Positions 8,105 to 17,790 of a stretch of 64,000 nt of DNA are shown one piece after another. Under the pieces are notes generated by a model. It saw nothing but the letters and a program-made list of their open reading frames with translations, had not been told where the DNA came from and searched no databases. The translations under genes and the position numbers were made by a program. Positions within the stretch are counted from its first letter, which is position 1; every line of letters starts with the position of its first letter. The DNA comes from a virus: positions 80,073 to 144,072 of the IMG/VR virus record IMGVR_UViG_3300032308_002078; one strand, written 5' to 3'.

Positions 8105-11100
8105 ATGAGCAGAACCGTTAATATAAACTCTATAAACCCTGTCACTTTTGAATATCAAACATATTCAATAGAAGATGATTCTCTTATTTTTAATACTAAT
8201 GTTGATACTACTTTTAATCCAACATTAGATATTATTGAATATTTTGTTTATGATTTAAATAATCAAATAGTATATTCTAATGTTACTGGTTATCCTGGAT
8301 ATACAATAAATGATAAAAATGTTGTTCTTGATCCTGAAAGAGATTTAGTTTCTCAAGGATTTACAATTGGACAATATAATACAGTTTATAATTTTGTAAG
8401 TCCTAAATTAGCATCAAACTCAACTAATCCTTATTATATATCTCAAATTAGTTCTGATAGAACTGAGGTTAGATTAGATACAACAACTATACCTAATGAC
8501 TTAGTTATTGCCTCTTCATTAGAATTAATTAATGATATTAATACTACAGCTGCTGATTATTATGACTTCTATTTAGATTTTGGAGATAATGAGTTAGTTA
8601 TTGCTCTTAATGCTTTACTAGATACAACAGATGCTAATAACCCCACAGTATTAATTAAATTATATGAACCACTTCCTCAACAATTTGATGTAAATTCTCA
8701 ATTATGGGTTGTGACCCAAGTAGCAGAACCTGTTGCTTATAATATTGATATTAATGAAACATTTGATGTTCTAGATAATACAATAACAATTTCAGGTCCT
8801 AATTATAATTTAAATGTTAATGATCAAATTAACAACTCAACAAATTATATAAGTTATAATAATTTAACATCAACTTCAGCTTCATATTCTCAAGGCACAG
8901 GAAGTTTAAAATATCAATTAAACAATATTTTAGCTCAAACAGGGATAGAAGTTAATATAGACTATTCAGATTATTCTAATTTTATTCATTTTTCATCTGC
9001 TCAAACAAGATTAGAAAATTTTTATTATAAATTATCATTATTAGGACAATACCAATATAGTGCTAGTTTTTCTAATAACTCATCTAGTGGTTCTTATTAT
9101 GTTTCATCTAGTAATATAATTTGGCAAACAAAAATAGATGAAATAATTACTACATTTGATGGTTATGAATATTATTTATATTATTCATCAGGTAGTACAG
9201 CTTGGCCTAAAACTAATACTGCTCCTCCTTACATAAATGCTTCAACAGGATCTGTAGCAGGACAAAACTGGTTCATATCTCAATCAGCTGTAGCTGAATT
9301 ATATGACCTTGAAAATAATAATGCTTTAACATTAGCTATCCCTTCTTACATTACAGATGATCCAGACAATACTCAGTTTGAATTATTTGTAGAAATGATT
9401 GGTCAACTTTTTGATAACATTTTTATTTACTTACAAAACATAACTACTAAAAATGATGCCGATAACCGTTTAACATATGGTGTATCAAAAGATTTAGTAG
9501 CAGACATTTTAAGAGACATGGGTATAACAATATACCAAAATAATTTCTCTTCTAATGATGTATATCAAGCGTTAATTGGCTTAACACCTTCTGGTAGTTT
9601 ATATAACCTACCATTTACTACAACTCAATACCCTGTACCAACAGGATCTTTCCTTGAGTATATAACAACTTATGTAACAGCTTCATCAACTGCTTCTTTA
9701 TATCCTACTGATGATATTAATAAAGAGCAATATAAGAGAATTTATCATAATTTGCCTTTATTGCTTAAGAAAAAAGGATCAGTAGCTGGTTTAAGAGACT
9801 TAATTACTACTTTTGGTGTTACTGATACTATTTTAAGAATTAATGAGTTTGGTGGTAAAGACAGAAATGTTAATAGTTATGATAACTGGCAAAATGAATA
9901 TGACTATGCTTTTTATACTAGTGGGTCTTCATATGTAAGTTCATCATTTGTATTAAATTCTGGTTGGGGAGCTACTAGTAACAATCCTCAAGCTGTAGAA
10001 TTTAGATTCAAAACCAATACCCTTCCTTTTAATACAGGTTCAGTTAGTAATGTAACTTTGTTTGATGCTGTTGGAAGTATTACTGATAGATCTATTATTA
10101 AACTTAGATACACAGGTTCAGGATATACTTCAGGTTCATATTCAGGTTCTATTGTTAATCCTTATTATCAATATGCTTTATTAGAATTTGTTCCTGATGA
10201 TTTTAATAATCCCTCAGTATCAGCAAGTGTTTATTTACCTTTTTATAATGAGGAATGGTGGAGTGTTTTAGTAAATGCTAGTGGAAGTACTGGTTTTACT
10301 TTATATGCTGCTAATAAAAATTATAGTGGTGAGGATGGAAATGTAATTAGTTTCCAAGCATCTTCATCAGTTACAGTAACTCAAACTCCTTGGAATAGTA
10401 CTACAGTAGCTTATTTAGGAGCAATTGCTTCCCCAGCATCACCTTCATTTACAGGTTCACTTCAAGAACTTAGATATTATGCTAAACCTATAACAAAAGA
10501 TAATTTTGACTCTTATGTTATGAATCCTTACTCTATTGAGTCAAGTGATAACTTAGCATTTAGAGCATCTTTAGGAGGAGAATTATATACTAGTTCAAGA
10601 TCAATTCATCCTAAAGTAACAGGATCTTGGGTTGCAACTTCATCATTTGCCTCTAATAGTAATTTTATTTTAAGTGGAAGTTATTCTTGGATTCCAAATA
10701 CTGAAATATTCTACTTTGATCAAGTACCAGCAGGTATTCAAAATGCTATCTCAAATAAAATAAAACAACAAAGTATTATTTTACCTTATAGTAGCAGTTT
10801 AAGCAACATACCTAATAATACCGTTTTATCCCCTTACAGATCAATTCAACAATTTCCAGCTGTAAGTTCTAGTTATACTAGAGATATTGACTATGTGGAA
10901 GTTGGTTTTTCACCTCAAAATGAAATAAATGAGGATATAAACTCACAATTAGGTTATTTTAATTTAGGAAACTATATTGGTGATCCAAGATTTCAATCTT
11001 CTTCATTAGATACTTATCCTGCTTTAGATGTTTTAAGAGATTATTATTTCCAAAAATATACTTCTAATTATCAAGAATTTGATTATATTAGATTAATAGA

Positions 11101-13477
11101 ATTTTTTGATAACTCATTATTTAAAATAGTTCAAGACTGGTCACCAGCTAGAACATCATTAGCAGCAGGTATAATAATTAAAAATACCTTACTGGATAGA
11201 AACAGATACCCTGTACCTCAAGTTAGTCCTTCTGCCTCTATTGCTTTTGTAGGTAGTGCTTCTGTTAATATTCCTTATGTAGTTGAAGATCAAACTATTA
11301 CCGGATCTATAGATGTAGGAAATATAACAGGTTCTAATGGTGGTTCAATGCCGGAATTATTTGGACAAACATCATCTGTTTATGCTTATCCTAATGTAGT
11401 TAACATAACTCAAAGTTGGGAAGGATCTACCCCTTCATTAAGTGGTTCTGTTCCCTTTACTCAAAATTCTCAAGAAGAATTCTTTAATGGACAATTAAGT
11501 GGTTCAAACTTAGTAGTAACTAATGGTACTTTAAGTGATTGTAATGTTGAAATAGTTCAAGTTTATGCTACTGGTTCTATTAACGGGCCATTTACAGGAA
11601 TAACTTTTTATTATTTCCCTAACTATGATTTTGAAACAGATAAAACTTATTATTTAACATTCACTGAAGCTAATGATGCTTCAGCCCTTGCTAGTGGATC
11701 TATTCAAATTACTGATTCATCAAACGTTTCTGGAAATCAAAGAATAATTTATTCTGGAAATGGAGATTTAGCTCCTGGTTCTTCTAGAACTATAAATAAT
11801 TTAGAAGTCCAAGGAATTATTCCTCCATTAATTTTCTCAAATAATAATGTTTTAGCATATATTACAGTAACAGCTTTTACAGCATCTGTTGCTTTTATAG
11901 ACCAAGATTGTGAGGTTTTATATGGAGATAATCAAATCCCAAGACCTAGTTACAAATACATGGATGTTGATTTTAGTGATAATCAAATAATAGCTGTAAA
12001 TGAACAAGCCATTTTAAGTGGTAGTGCTACTAGAGCAGCAGTACCTGATTCCTATTACACCTCAGCCCGTCAAATTAATTCAAGATATATTGGTAAAGAA
12101 TTAATAGTTTCTAATTTAAATAAATGGACTGAAGGAGATATATCTTATGGTAAATCAGTTACTGTAGGTAACCCTGAAGTTAATTTTGTATATTTTAATA
12201 GTGTAGGAAGCACATCACCAGAATGGGGTAATAATTTATCATCTAAAACACAAGCAAACATCAAATTAATAATTAATGACTCAGGAAGTGTTACTAAACC
12301 TATTAATGACGCAGAAGGAATTAATTTAGGAACTATTCAACAATCGTTTGTTGATAGTGGAAATGCAACTTTAGTTTTAGATGATTATGATACATTTGGA
12401 GTTAATTTAAACAACTTAAATGGTACTTGGCCTATATTTAAAAGTGGAGTAAGTATTGCTCCTATTTTATATACCCAAACAGCAAGTTATAATAATAATG
12501 GAGATATTATAGGATTTGGTTATACTGGATCTATTACTTTTGTACAAGGACAACAAGGCGCTGATGTTACTAAAAATGATTATCAATTATTAACTTATGG
12601 AGTTAATTTTAATTCTATAAATTCATCAACATCTTTGCCTTACATCTTAAATTTTTCAGATCCTGTTGTTTTAGGAGAATCAGGCAGTTTTAGTACAGGT
12701 TCAGATGCTTATAATCCTACAGGTTCTGTTGGTAGTTTATCAGGATCAGGATATGTATTAACTTTCCAAGCTCATATTGAAGCTAATGCTTTTTATACAG
12801 GAGAAATAGAATACGCTATACAGAAAAATGGTGTTAATGTAGCTACAACTATAATTAAACATGATAAAACAAAAACAGGAGATATATTCTATACTGATAA
12901 TAATGCTACTACCGCTTCATTATATACAGTTAAAGCCATAAACACAGGTTATTTAGGTGGTGGTACTGTTCAATTAAATGCTGCCTCTTATTTTAGAGTA
13001 ACCCAATATCCATTACCTGGTACAGGTATTTGTACTGATTTTTGGTACACTGGTTCTGGTACTCCTAATATTTTATTAGCTAGTACATCATCAAATGGTT
13101 TAAATCAATATGTAGGTTCAAGACAACAAAGTATTGAAAGAAGTGGATTCAATCCTATTTCTTTAGATTTTGAACCTCAACAATATGATGAAATTAGATT
13201 TCAAGGAATTGAGAATTTAGCTTATTCTATCCTTAATGTTACATCATCAAACGGTCAATTACAACTTCAATTAGATAGGAATATACCTAATGGAACTAAT
13301 TTAAGTTATTTCTTATTAAGAAGATATGTTAATGATCCTTCAAACATTATTTTGGATTTAAACAAACCAGCAGGAGCAAGTAGTGGTGGAGTATTAAAAC
13401 CAGAATACGTAACTGATGATTTAAATAAAAATCTAGACTCAATACTTCAGAACTTAAAATCAAAAGGACTAATATAA
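8105..13477 (+). CDS. Giant baseplate wedge/tail protein (gp7 position) with gpI-like and LamG-like parts
   Basis: 1790 residues, the second largest protein here (T4 gp7 is 1032). Residues ~430-590 contain LFDNIFIYLQNITTKNDAD and YKRIYHNLPLLLKKKGSVAG then LRDLITTFGV, which resemble the helical core of P2 gpI-type tail proteins. The following ~250 residues (AVEFRFKTNTLPF..., LQELRYYAKPIT) look like a concanavalin/LamG-type beta-sandwich, often carbohydrate-binding. Later sections are Ser/Gly/Tyr-rich beta domains. The C-terminus ends in a charged helix (LNKNLDSILQNLKSKG). Its place after 25-6 fits a gp7/gp10-like wedge enlarged by surface domains. The gp7 equivalence is positional inference. 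Confidence 0.65.
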   Translation: MSRTVNINSINPVTFEYQTYSIEDDSLIFNTNVDTTFNPTLDIIEYFVYDLNNQIVYSNVTGYPGYTINDKNVVLDPERDLVSQGFTIGQYNTVYNFVSPKLASNSTNPYYISQISSDRTEVRLDTTTIPNDLVIASSLELINDINTTAADYYDFYLDFGDNELVIALNALLDTTDANNPTVLIKLYEPLPQQFDVNSQLWVVTQVAEPVAYNIDINETFDVLDNTITISGPNYNLNVNDQINNSTNYISYNNLTSTSASYSQGTGSLKYQLNNILAQTGIEVNIDYSDYSNFIHFSSAQTRLENFYYKLSLLGQYQYSASFSNNSSSGSYYVSSSNIIWQTKIDEIITTFDGYEYYLYYSSGSTAWPKTNTAPPYINASTGSVAGQNWFISQSAVAELYDLENNNALTLAIPSYITDDPDNTQFELFVEMIGQLFDNIFIYLQNITTKNDADNRLTYGVSKDLVADILRDMGITIYQNNFSSNDVYQALIGLTPSGSLYNLPFTTTQYPVPTGSFLEYITTYVTASSTASLYPTDDINKEQYKRIYHNLPLLLKKKGSVAGLRDLITTFGVTDTILRINEFGGKDRNVNSYDNWQNEYDYAFYTSGSSYVSSSFVLNSGWGATSNNPQAVEFRFKTNTLPFNTGSVSNVTLFDAVGSITDRSIIKLRYTGSGYTSGSYSGSIVNPYYQYALLEFVPDDFNNPSVSASVYLPFYNEEWWSVLVNASGSTGFTLYAANKNYSGEDGNVISFQASSSVTVTQTPWNSTTVAYLGAIASPASPSFTGSLQELRYYAKPITKDNFDSYVMNPYSIESSDNLAFRASLGGELYTSSRSIHPKVTGSWVATSSFASNSNFILSGSYSWIPNTEIFYFDQVPAGIQNAISNKIKQQSIILPYSSSLSNIPNNTVLSPYRSIQQFPAVSSSYTRDIDYVEVGFSPQNEINEDINSQLGYFNLGNYIGDPRFQSSSLDTYPALDVLRDYYFQKYTSNYQEFDYIRLIEFFDNSLFKIVQDWSPARTSLAAGIIIKNTLLDRNRYPVPQVSPSASIAFVGSASVNIPYVVEDQTITGSIDVGNITGSNGGSMPELFGQTSSVYAYPNVVNITQSWEGSTPSLSGSVPFTQNSQEEFFNGQLSGSNLVVTNGTLSDCNVEIVQVYATGSINGPFTGITFYYFPNYDFETDKTYYLTFTEANDASALASGSIQITDSSNVSGNQRIIYSGNGDLAPGSSRTINNLEVQGIIPPLIFSNNNVLAYITVTAFTASVAFIDQDCEVLYGDNQIPRPSYKYMDVDFSDNQIIAVNEQAILSGSATRAAVPDSYYTSARQINSRYIGKELIVSNLNKWTEGDISYGKSVTVGNPEVNFVYFNSVGSTSPEWGNNLSSKTQANIKLIINDSGSVTKPINDAEGINLGTIQQSFVDSGNATLVLDDYDTFGVNLNNLNGTWPIFKSGVSIAPILYTQTASYNNNGDIIGFGYTGSITFVQGQQGADVTKNDYQLLTYGVNFNSINSSTSLPYILNFSDPVVLGESGSFSTGSDAYNPTGSVGSLSGSGYVLTFQAHIEANAFYTGEIEYAIQKNGVNVATTIIKHDKTKTGDIFYTDNNATTASLYTVKAINTGYLGGGTVQLNAASYFRVTQYPLPGTGICTDFWYTGSGTPNILLASTSSNGLNQYVGSRQQSIERSGFNPISLDFEPQQYDEIRFQGIENLAYSILNVTSSNGQLQLQLDRNIPNGTNLSYFLLRRYVNDPSNIILDLNKPAGASSGGVLKPEYVTDDLNKNLDSILQNLKSKGLI

Positions 13478-13493
13478 AAACAAAACTTATATA

Positions 13494-13501
13494 TATTTAT
13501 A
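13494..13501 (+). promoter_or_regulatory. Putative late promoter box TATTTATA
   Basis: Part of a TATATATTTATA run in the 37-base gap after the giant tail gene, 13 nt before the ATG at 13515. No TTTGG at the 19-nt distance, so -10-only class. Confidence 0.5.
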
Positions 13502-13514
13502 ATAAAATAAACAA

Positions 13515-14174
13515 ATGGGATATTTAAATAATACAGTAGTAACCGTGGACGCCATCCTAACAGATGTAGGACGTCAGTTATTAGCTCAACAAAATGGTCA
13601 ATTTAGAATTACTCAATTTGCTTTAGCAGATGATGAAATTGATTATACTCTTTATAATCCAAATAATCCATCCGGTTCTGCTTATTATGGTCAAGCAATC
13701 GAGAATATGCCTTTATTAGAGGCGTTTCCTCAAGCAAACCAAACCATGAAATATAAGTTAGTAACTTTACCTCGTGGAACAGCTAAATTGCCTATTCTTA
13801 ATTTAAATACATCTAATATCATAATGCCTCAAAGTGGTATTTATACTCTTACTCCTCAAACATTGAATTATTTAGGAGCTAACACTTATGAGCCATCAGG
13901 ATATTCAGCCACAATTTCAGATGTTAGATTAATGTCTACTTTTGAAGGTGTAGGTATTAATACACCAGCAGTAACTGCTTTGAATGTAGCTAACCAAACT
14001 ACTACAATTGGTACTAGTGTATCTAAAACAGTTGTTGGTACTACAATTAACATGAGAGCAACTACAGTAAATACATTATTTGGAACAAATAATACTTTAC
14101 AAGCTACTTTAACAGTAGTAGGTAGAGATAGTGGAGCTCGTTTAACTATTCCTGTAACAGTAACAAAAGCATAA
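13515..14174 (+). CDS. Tail structural protein, unknown function
   Basis: 219 residues. The N-terminus (TVVTVDAILTDVGRQLLAQQ, then FRITQFALADDEIDY) is a recognisable opening shared by virion proteins of T4-like phages of marine and freshwater bacteria, but no function is established that I know of. The C-terminal half is Thr/Val/Asn-rich and beta-like. It starts a three-gene group with the next two genes, behind its own late-type box, and probably forms part of the distal tail or baseplate periphery. Confidence 0.6.
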   Translation: MGYLNNTVVTVDAILTDVGRQLLAQQNGQFRITQFALADDEIDYTLYNPNNPSGSAYYGQAIENMPLLEAFPQANQTMKYKLVTLPRGTAKLPILNLNTSNIIMPQSGIYTLTPQTLNYLGANTYEPSGYSATISDVRLMSTFEGVGINTPAVTALNVANQTTTIGTSVSKTVVGTTINMRATTVNTLFGTNNTLQATLTVVGRDSGARLTIPVTVTKA

Positions 14175-14186
14175 TAAAATAAAAAA

Positions 14187-15233
14187 ATGTCATTTAAAAG
14201 ATTAGAAGCCGATGATTTTGTAGTAAGTTCTGATGCTATTTCAGCAACAGCTTGGACTACAAATCTCCCAACCTTAACAGCATTTTTCACTTCTTCTGTT
14301 CAAGCCAACGGTAGTTCAGGAGATTATTATGTAAATGTTTTTGATACAGCTGCTACTTCCTCTGTTCAATTTGCTATTGCCTATGGTAATGCTTTTGGTA
14401 GTGGTAGCCAAGTATATAACCCAGCAGTAGATGGTTTATCTCCTACAAGTACTATTTTTGGTCAATGGCAAGATTTAGTAATTGGAGATGAAAATACATT
14501 GTTCCAATTTGGAGCAATTTCTTCTTCAGAATTTTTTGCTTTACCTATTGAAAGACAATGTTATAAAGAATCTTTATTCTTAGGTTCATTATCATTAACT
14601 ATTAAAGGCCCTACAACTGCTTCAGGTTCAATTACATTAACTGATAATAGTGCTTATGTTACTACTACAGTATTTAATGAAGCTGGTAGAGTATTCCAAT
14701 TAATTTCAGGTTCAGCTGGGGTTAGATATACAGGATCTAATACTACAGCAGATGGTTTTTCACTTAACTCAGGATCTTATGGTTGGTTATTACCTGATAT
14801 TGGAACTATTATCTTAAACCCATTAGCCTTATCCGCTCCAACAGCAAGTGGTGGTATTGGATTTGTTTATAGTGGCTCAGCATTCTCAGGTTCATTAGCT
14901 TATTCATCCGCTACAAATGCTAATGCTGCTTTATTTAGAGCAATTAGTGGTTCTGGTGCTTTTACTTTAAATTCTCAAGAAACAATTACTTCAGATTATG
15001 TGTTTGTAAGACCAAGAAGCTCAGAATTTAATTACTCAGAAAACCCATCATTTATTTCAGGTTCAACTGGTGAAGTATTATATTCTCAATTTATTAATAG
15101 TCCTCAAGTATATATTACAACCATTGGTTTATATAATGATTCAAATGAATTATTGGCGGTTGCTAAGTTATCACGACCATTATTAAAAGATTTTACTAAA
15201 GAAGCTCTTGTGAGAGTTAAGCTTGATTTCTAA
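14187..15233 (+). CDS. Tail/baseplate protein, paralogue A (shared C-terminal module)
   Basis: 348 residues, Ser/Gly/Ala/Phe-rich and beta-like with no signal peptide. The last ~75 residues (EFNYSENPSFISGST ... VYITTIGLYNDSNELLAVAKL) closely match the end of the next protein, so the two share a C-terminal module while their N-terminal parts differ. Such conserved ends usually mediate attachment or trimerisation. A 12-base A-rich gap (ATAAAATAAAAAA) precedes the start, with no Shine-Dalgarno. Function unknown beyond likely tail structure. Confidence 0.6.
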   Translation: MSFKRLEADDFVVSSDAISATAWTTNLPTLTAFFTSSVQANGSSGDYYVNVFDTAATSSVQFAIAYGNAFGSGSQVYNPAVDGLSPTSTIFGQWQDLVIGDENTLFQFGAISSSEFFALPIERQCYKESLFLGSLSLTIKGPTTASGSITLTDNSAYVTTTVFNEAGRVFQLISGSAGVRYTGSNTTADGFSLNSGSYGWLLPDIGTIILNPLALSAPTASGGIGFVYSGSAFSGSLAYSSATNANAALFRAISGSGAFTLNSQETITSDYVFVRPRSSEFNYSENPSFISGSTGEVLYSQFINSPQVYITTIGLYNDSNELLAVAKLSRPLLKDFTKEALVRVKLDF

Positions 15234-15238
15234 AATGA

Positions 15239-16261
15239 ATGGGTACTTTCAAACAATTTTTAGCGTCGGATATAATAATTACTCCGCTTGAATTAAATAA
15301 GTCATTTAATTTTGAGGGGGCAGCCGCGTTAACTAGTTCTGTAGTTGGTATTGATAGGTATTTAGGAACAAACATAACAAGTTATCCTTTTAATCCAACT
15401 ACAGATCCCCAAACAGGACAAATCAGTACTCAATATCAAAGATTAATATACAGTTCTATTGAACAGCTTTATTATTCTAATTATTTAAATGCTACAGCAA
15501 GTTATGGTTCTCCCGCTACTACTGCTAGTCTAGTTGCAGGATACAATACAGAAGGAGATGTTTTAGTAGGTCCAACCTCATCAGCAGGTCGTTATTTTAA
15601 TTATCCTCAAACATCCTTAACTTTTGCTCATTACTTTCCTACATCTTCAAATTCAACAATTGGTGTTTTATCTGTACCTGTAGGATTATTTGGTAACTAT
15701 ATTCAACCTAATTCTTTTGTTTGGGAAGCAGATGGTTTACAAGTTTATGATGATGGGGAAGGTAATTTAATTTTCCAAACAACAGGACAAATTTGCGGTA
15801 ATATATTTTATGGACATGGTTTAGCTATTATAACCAGTGACTCTCAACCTCAAGGAGATGTATATGGAACTGCTATTTATGGTGGATCATTATATGGTGC
15901 TTCTGATGCTCAAGTTATTAATAGTTTTGTTACATCATCTAATGTAACTTGTTCATTTTCATCCTCACTTACAATTTATGAAACTCAATATAAATGTACT
16001 GCTAGAGAAAATGAATTTAATTTTAGTCAAAACCCAACTATAACTTCAGGTAGTACAGCTAACTCAAGTTCAGTAGGAACATTTTATACTCCAGCAGAAA
16101 ATTTATATGGATTTGCTACTGGTTCTTATTTTCAGCCTTATGTGACAACAATAGGACTTTATAATGAACAACAACAGTTGTTAGCGATAGGAAAGTTAGC
16201 TCAACCATTACCTTTATCGCCTACAACAGATACTACAATACTTATAAACATAGATAGATAA
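15239..16261 (+). CDS. Tail/baseplate protein, paralogue B (shared C-terminal module)
   Basis: 340 residues. The C-terminal ~85 residues (NEFNFSQNPTITSGST ... YVTTIGLYNEQQQLLAIGKL) are homologous by eye to the previous protein. The N-terminus MGTFKQFLASD resembles the T4 capsid-targeting opening, but no [LIV]-x-E site directly follows, so I do not read it as such. Start chosen at 15239; an earlier out-of-frame ATG lies at 15235. Likely tail structural. Confidence 0.6.
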   Translation: MGTFKQFLASDIIITPLELNKSFNFEGAAALTSSVVGIDRYLGTNITSYPFNPTTDPQTGQISTQYQRLIYSSIEQLYYSNYLNATASYGSPATTASLVAGYNTEGDVLVGPTSSAGRYFNYPQTSLTFAHYFPTSSNSTIGVLSVPVGLFGNYIQPNSFVWEADGLQVYDDGEGNLIFQTTGQICGNIFYGHGLAIITSDSQPQGDVYGTAIYGGSLYGASDAQVINSFVTSSNVTCSFSSSLTIYETQYKCTARENEFNFSQNPTITSGSTANSSSVGTFYTPAENLYGFATGSYFQPYVTTIGLYNEQQQLLAIGKLAQPLPLSPTTDTTILINIDR

Positions 16262-16264
16262 TAT

Positions 16265-16738
16265 ATGAATGAATGGTTTTTTCAAAATGATAGTGATAGT
16301 GGATTAAAGTCTAAAAAAACTTATTCTTCAATTGAAGATTTTCCAGATAACACTTTTGGTTTTATTTATATAGTAACCCATAGACCAACAGGTATGGCTT
16401 ACTTAGGCAAAAAAGTTCTTTACCATAATGTGAAGAAAAAACTAACAAAAAAGGAACTAGCAGAACAAACAGGTCCAGGCAGGAAGTCAGCCACTCGGGT
16501 GGTAGTAAAAGAATCAGACTGGAAAACCTATTATGGCTCTGCTAAACCAATTATGGAACTCATAAAAGGAGGTAAACAAGAGGAATTTACCCGTGAAATT
16601 CTACAATTGGTTCCTAATAAAAAACTTCTTACTTACTATGAATGTAAGTACTTATTTCAGTTAGGTGTATTAGAACACCCTGATAAATGGATGAATGATA
16701 ATATCCAAGGCCGCTTTTTCACAAAGGATTTTCTTTAA
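16265..16738 (+). CDS. Putative GIY-YIG-type endonuclease
   Basis: 157 residues. FGFIYIVTHRPTGMAYLGKK carries the two spaced Tyr-Ile/Tyr-Leu-Gly elements of a degenerate GIY-YIG core, followed by WKTYYGSAKPI and a later conserved Glu (YYECKYLFQLGVLE). This arrangement matches small phage endonucleases annotated as GIY-YIG proteins in T4-like phages of cyanobacteria and other aquatic bacteria. Whether it is a homing enzyme or a virion nuclease is not evident. It sits between tail genes and a clear homing-type nuclease. Confidence 0.65.
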   Translation: MNEWFFQNDSDSGLKSKKTYSSIEDFPDNTFGFIYIVTHRPTGMAYLGKKVLYHNVKKKLTKKELAEQTGPGRKSATRVVVKESDWKTYYGSAKPIMELIKGGKQEEFTREILQLVPNKKLLTYYECKYLFQLGVLEHPDKWMNDNIQGRFFTKDFL

Positions 16739-16762
16739 TTATATTCTCGGTAAATTTTTTAA

Positions 16763-16770
16763 TATTTATC
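16763..16770 (+). promoter_or_regulatory. Weak late-type box TATTTATC
   Basis: One mismatch to TATTTATA, 4 nt before the ATG at 16775, in a 36-base gap. Listed because its position matches the other boxes. Confidence 0.3.
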
Positions 16771-16774
16771 ATCG

Positions 16775-17455
16775 ATGATAGGTATTTATAAAATTACAAA
16801 TCCTAAAGGTAAAATTTATATTGGACAATCTACTAATATAGAAGAACGTTGGGAAAAAGGTCACAAATATAGTTCGGGATGTGGTATTAAATTAAAAAAT
16901 TCTTTTAAAAAATACAGTTGGGAAAACCATGTAAAAGAAATTATTGAAGAATGTTTAGTAGAAGAATTATCAAATAAAGAAACTTATTGGATAGAATATT
17001 ATAATAGTTATAAAAAAGGACTTAACTCTACACCTAAAGGAGGAGTCCAAGGTTATAAAGATGAACAATGGAGAAAAGCTCATTCTAAGGGATTAAAAGG
17101 TAGAAAAGGTTATTGGGAAGGTAAAAAAAATCCAAAACATAGTGCTTTTTTAAAAGAAAAGGGTTGTGGTTTATCTTATAAAAGAACTCAAGAACATAAA
17201 GACAATCTTTCTATAATGATGAAAGAAGTATGGAGTAATAAAAAAGAAGAAATAAGTAAAAAAATTACTCAAGGTAAAATAGGTAAAGGATTAAAACCTA
17301 TTATTTGTGATACTTTATTTGGTATGGAATTTAAATCATTATCAGAAGCAAGTGAAGTTTTAAATCTAAATAAAGGTAACATATGTGAAGTTTTAAAAGG
17401 TAATAAAATTCATATTAAAGGATTTGTTTTTCGATATAAGGATTTGGATATCTAA
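16775..17455 (+). CDS. Free-standing GIY-YIG homing endonuclease
   Basis: 226 residues. The N-terminus IGIYKITNPKGKIYIGQS is a full GIY-YIG motif, with the conserved Arg (ERW) and Glu (NKETYWIEYYN) downstream. The middle contains repeated basic NUMOD3-like segments (HSKGLKGRKGYWEGKKNPKH; SYKRTQEHKDNLS). The C-terminus (SLSEASEVLNLNKGNICEVLKG) is a NUMOD1/helix-turn-helix DNA-binding module, the standard layout of I-TevI/Seg-type enzymes. It is a mobile gene inserted between the tail and replication regions. The bipartite promoter of the next gene overlaps its last codons. Confidence 0.88.
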   Translation: MIGIYKITNPKGKIYIGQSTNIEERWEKGHKYSSGCGIKLKNSFKKYSWENHVKEIIEECLVEELSNKETYWIEYYNSYKKGLNSTPKGGVQGYKDEQWRKAHSKGLKGRKGYWEGKKNPKHSAFLKEKGCGLSYKRTQEHKDNLSIMMKEVWSNKKEEISKKITQGKIGKGLKPIICDTLFGMEFKSLSEASEVLNLNKGNICEVLKGNKIHIKGFVFRYKDLDI

Positions 17456-17476
17456 GGTTTCTTTTATATATTTATA
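17443..17476 (+). promoter_or_regulatory. Bipartite promoter TTTGG-N19-TATATTTATA
   Basis: TTTGG at 17443-17447, exactly 19 nt, TATATTTATA at 17467-17476, 14 nt before the ATG at 17491. It fits the Bacteroidota housekeeping pattern (TTTG ~20 nt TAnnTT) and also contains the late octamer TATTTATA, so it may work in both phases. The -33 part lies inside the end of the homing nuclease gene. Confidence 0.65.
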
Positions 17477-17490
17477 ATAAATAAAAAGAT

Positions 17491-17730
17491 ATGGATAATT
17501 TTGATTTAAAGAAATATTTAGTAGAAAATAGATTAAAGGAAACTACTTTAACCGAAGCTAAATATAATGAATTTATGTTAGAATGGATGGTTCCTGGGAA
17601 AGAATCTAATACATTAATGTCTAAAAATTTAAAAGAATTATTTAATTTTATTGATGAAAAAAATATAAAAGACTATACTGTTAAAGGATGGGATGGGAGA
17701 AAATGGGATACTTTAATTAGTAGTTTATAA
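17491..17730 (+). CDS. Small protein with capsid-tag-like N-terminus
   Basis: 79 residues, unknown function. The opening MDNFDLKKYLVENRLKETTL then TEAKYNE resembles that of the 544-residue protein at 27260 (MAKFDLKKAILEN ... LTEGQ), so the two share an N-terminal tag ending in an LTE-A/G site. The rest (EFMLEWMVPGKES..., YTVKGWDGRKWDTLISSL) is a small domain with two conserved-looking Trp. Driven by its own bipartite promoter and followed by a terminator, so it is a single-gene unit. Confidence 0.6.
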   Translation: MDNFDLKKYLVENRLKETTLTEAKYNEFMLEWMVPGKESNTLMSKNLKELFNFIDEKNIKDYTVKGWDGRKWDTLISSL

Positions 17731-17751
17731 TAAATAAAAATATATTAAATT

Positions 17752-17778
17752 AAGCTTGGGAAACCAAGCTTTCTTTTT
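17752..17778 (+). terminator. Intrinsic terminator overlapping a promoter
   Basis: Perfect 8-bp stem AAGCTTGG/CCAAGCTT with a GAAA loop (17752-17771), then TCTTTTTT. It ends the small gene before it. The left arm supplies the CTTGG -33 element of the primase promoter. Confidence 0.85.
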
Positions 17779-17786
17779 TATATTAC
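17755..17786 (+). promoter_or_regulatory. Bipartite promoter CTTGG-N19-TATATTAC for primase
   Basis: CTTGG at 17755-17759 (in the terminator stem), 19 nt, TATATTAC at 17779-17786, 4 nt before the primase ATG. The same hairpin-plus-promoter composite recurs at 19783-19817. Confidence 0.6.
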
Positions 17787-17790
17787 ATTA

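Noticed and set aside
9173-9180. TATTTATA inside the giant tail gene
   Set aside because: It lies in mid-gene with no downstream start codon; expected by chance in AT-rich coding DNA.
15239-15272. MGTFKQFLASD as a capsid-targeting tag
   Set aside because: It resembles the T4 tag but lacks a following [LIV]-x-E site, and the gene is a tail-type paralogue.
13515-16261. Tail sheath (gp18) or tube (gp19) candidates
   Set aside because: The three tail genes here lack sheath or tube signatures; these genes must lie outside the window.
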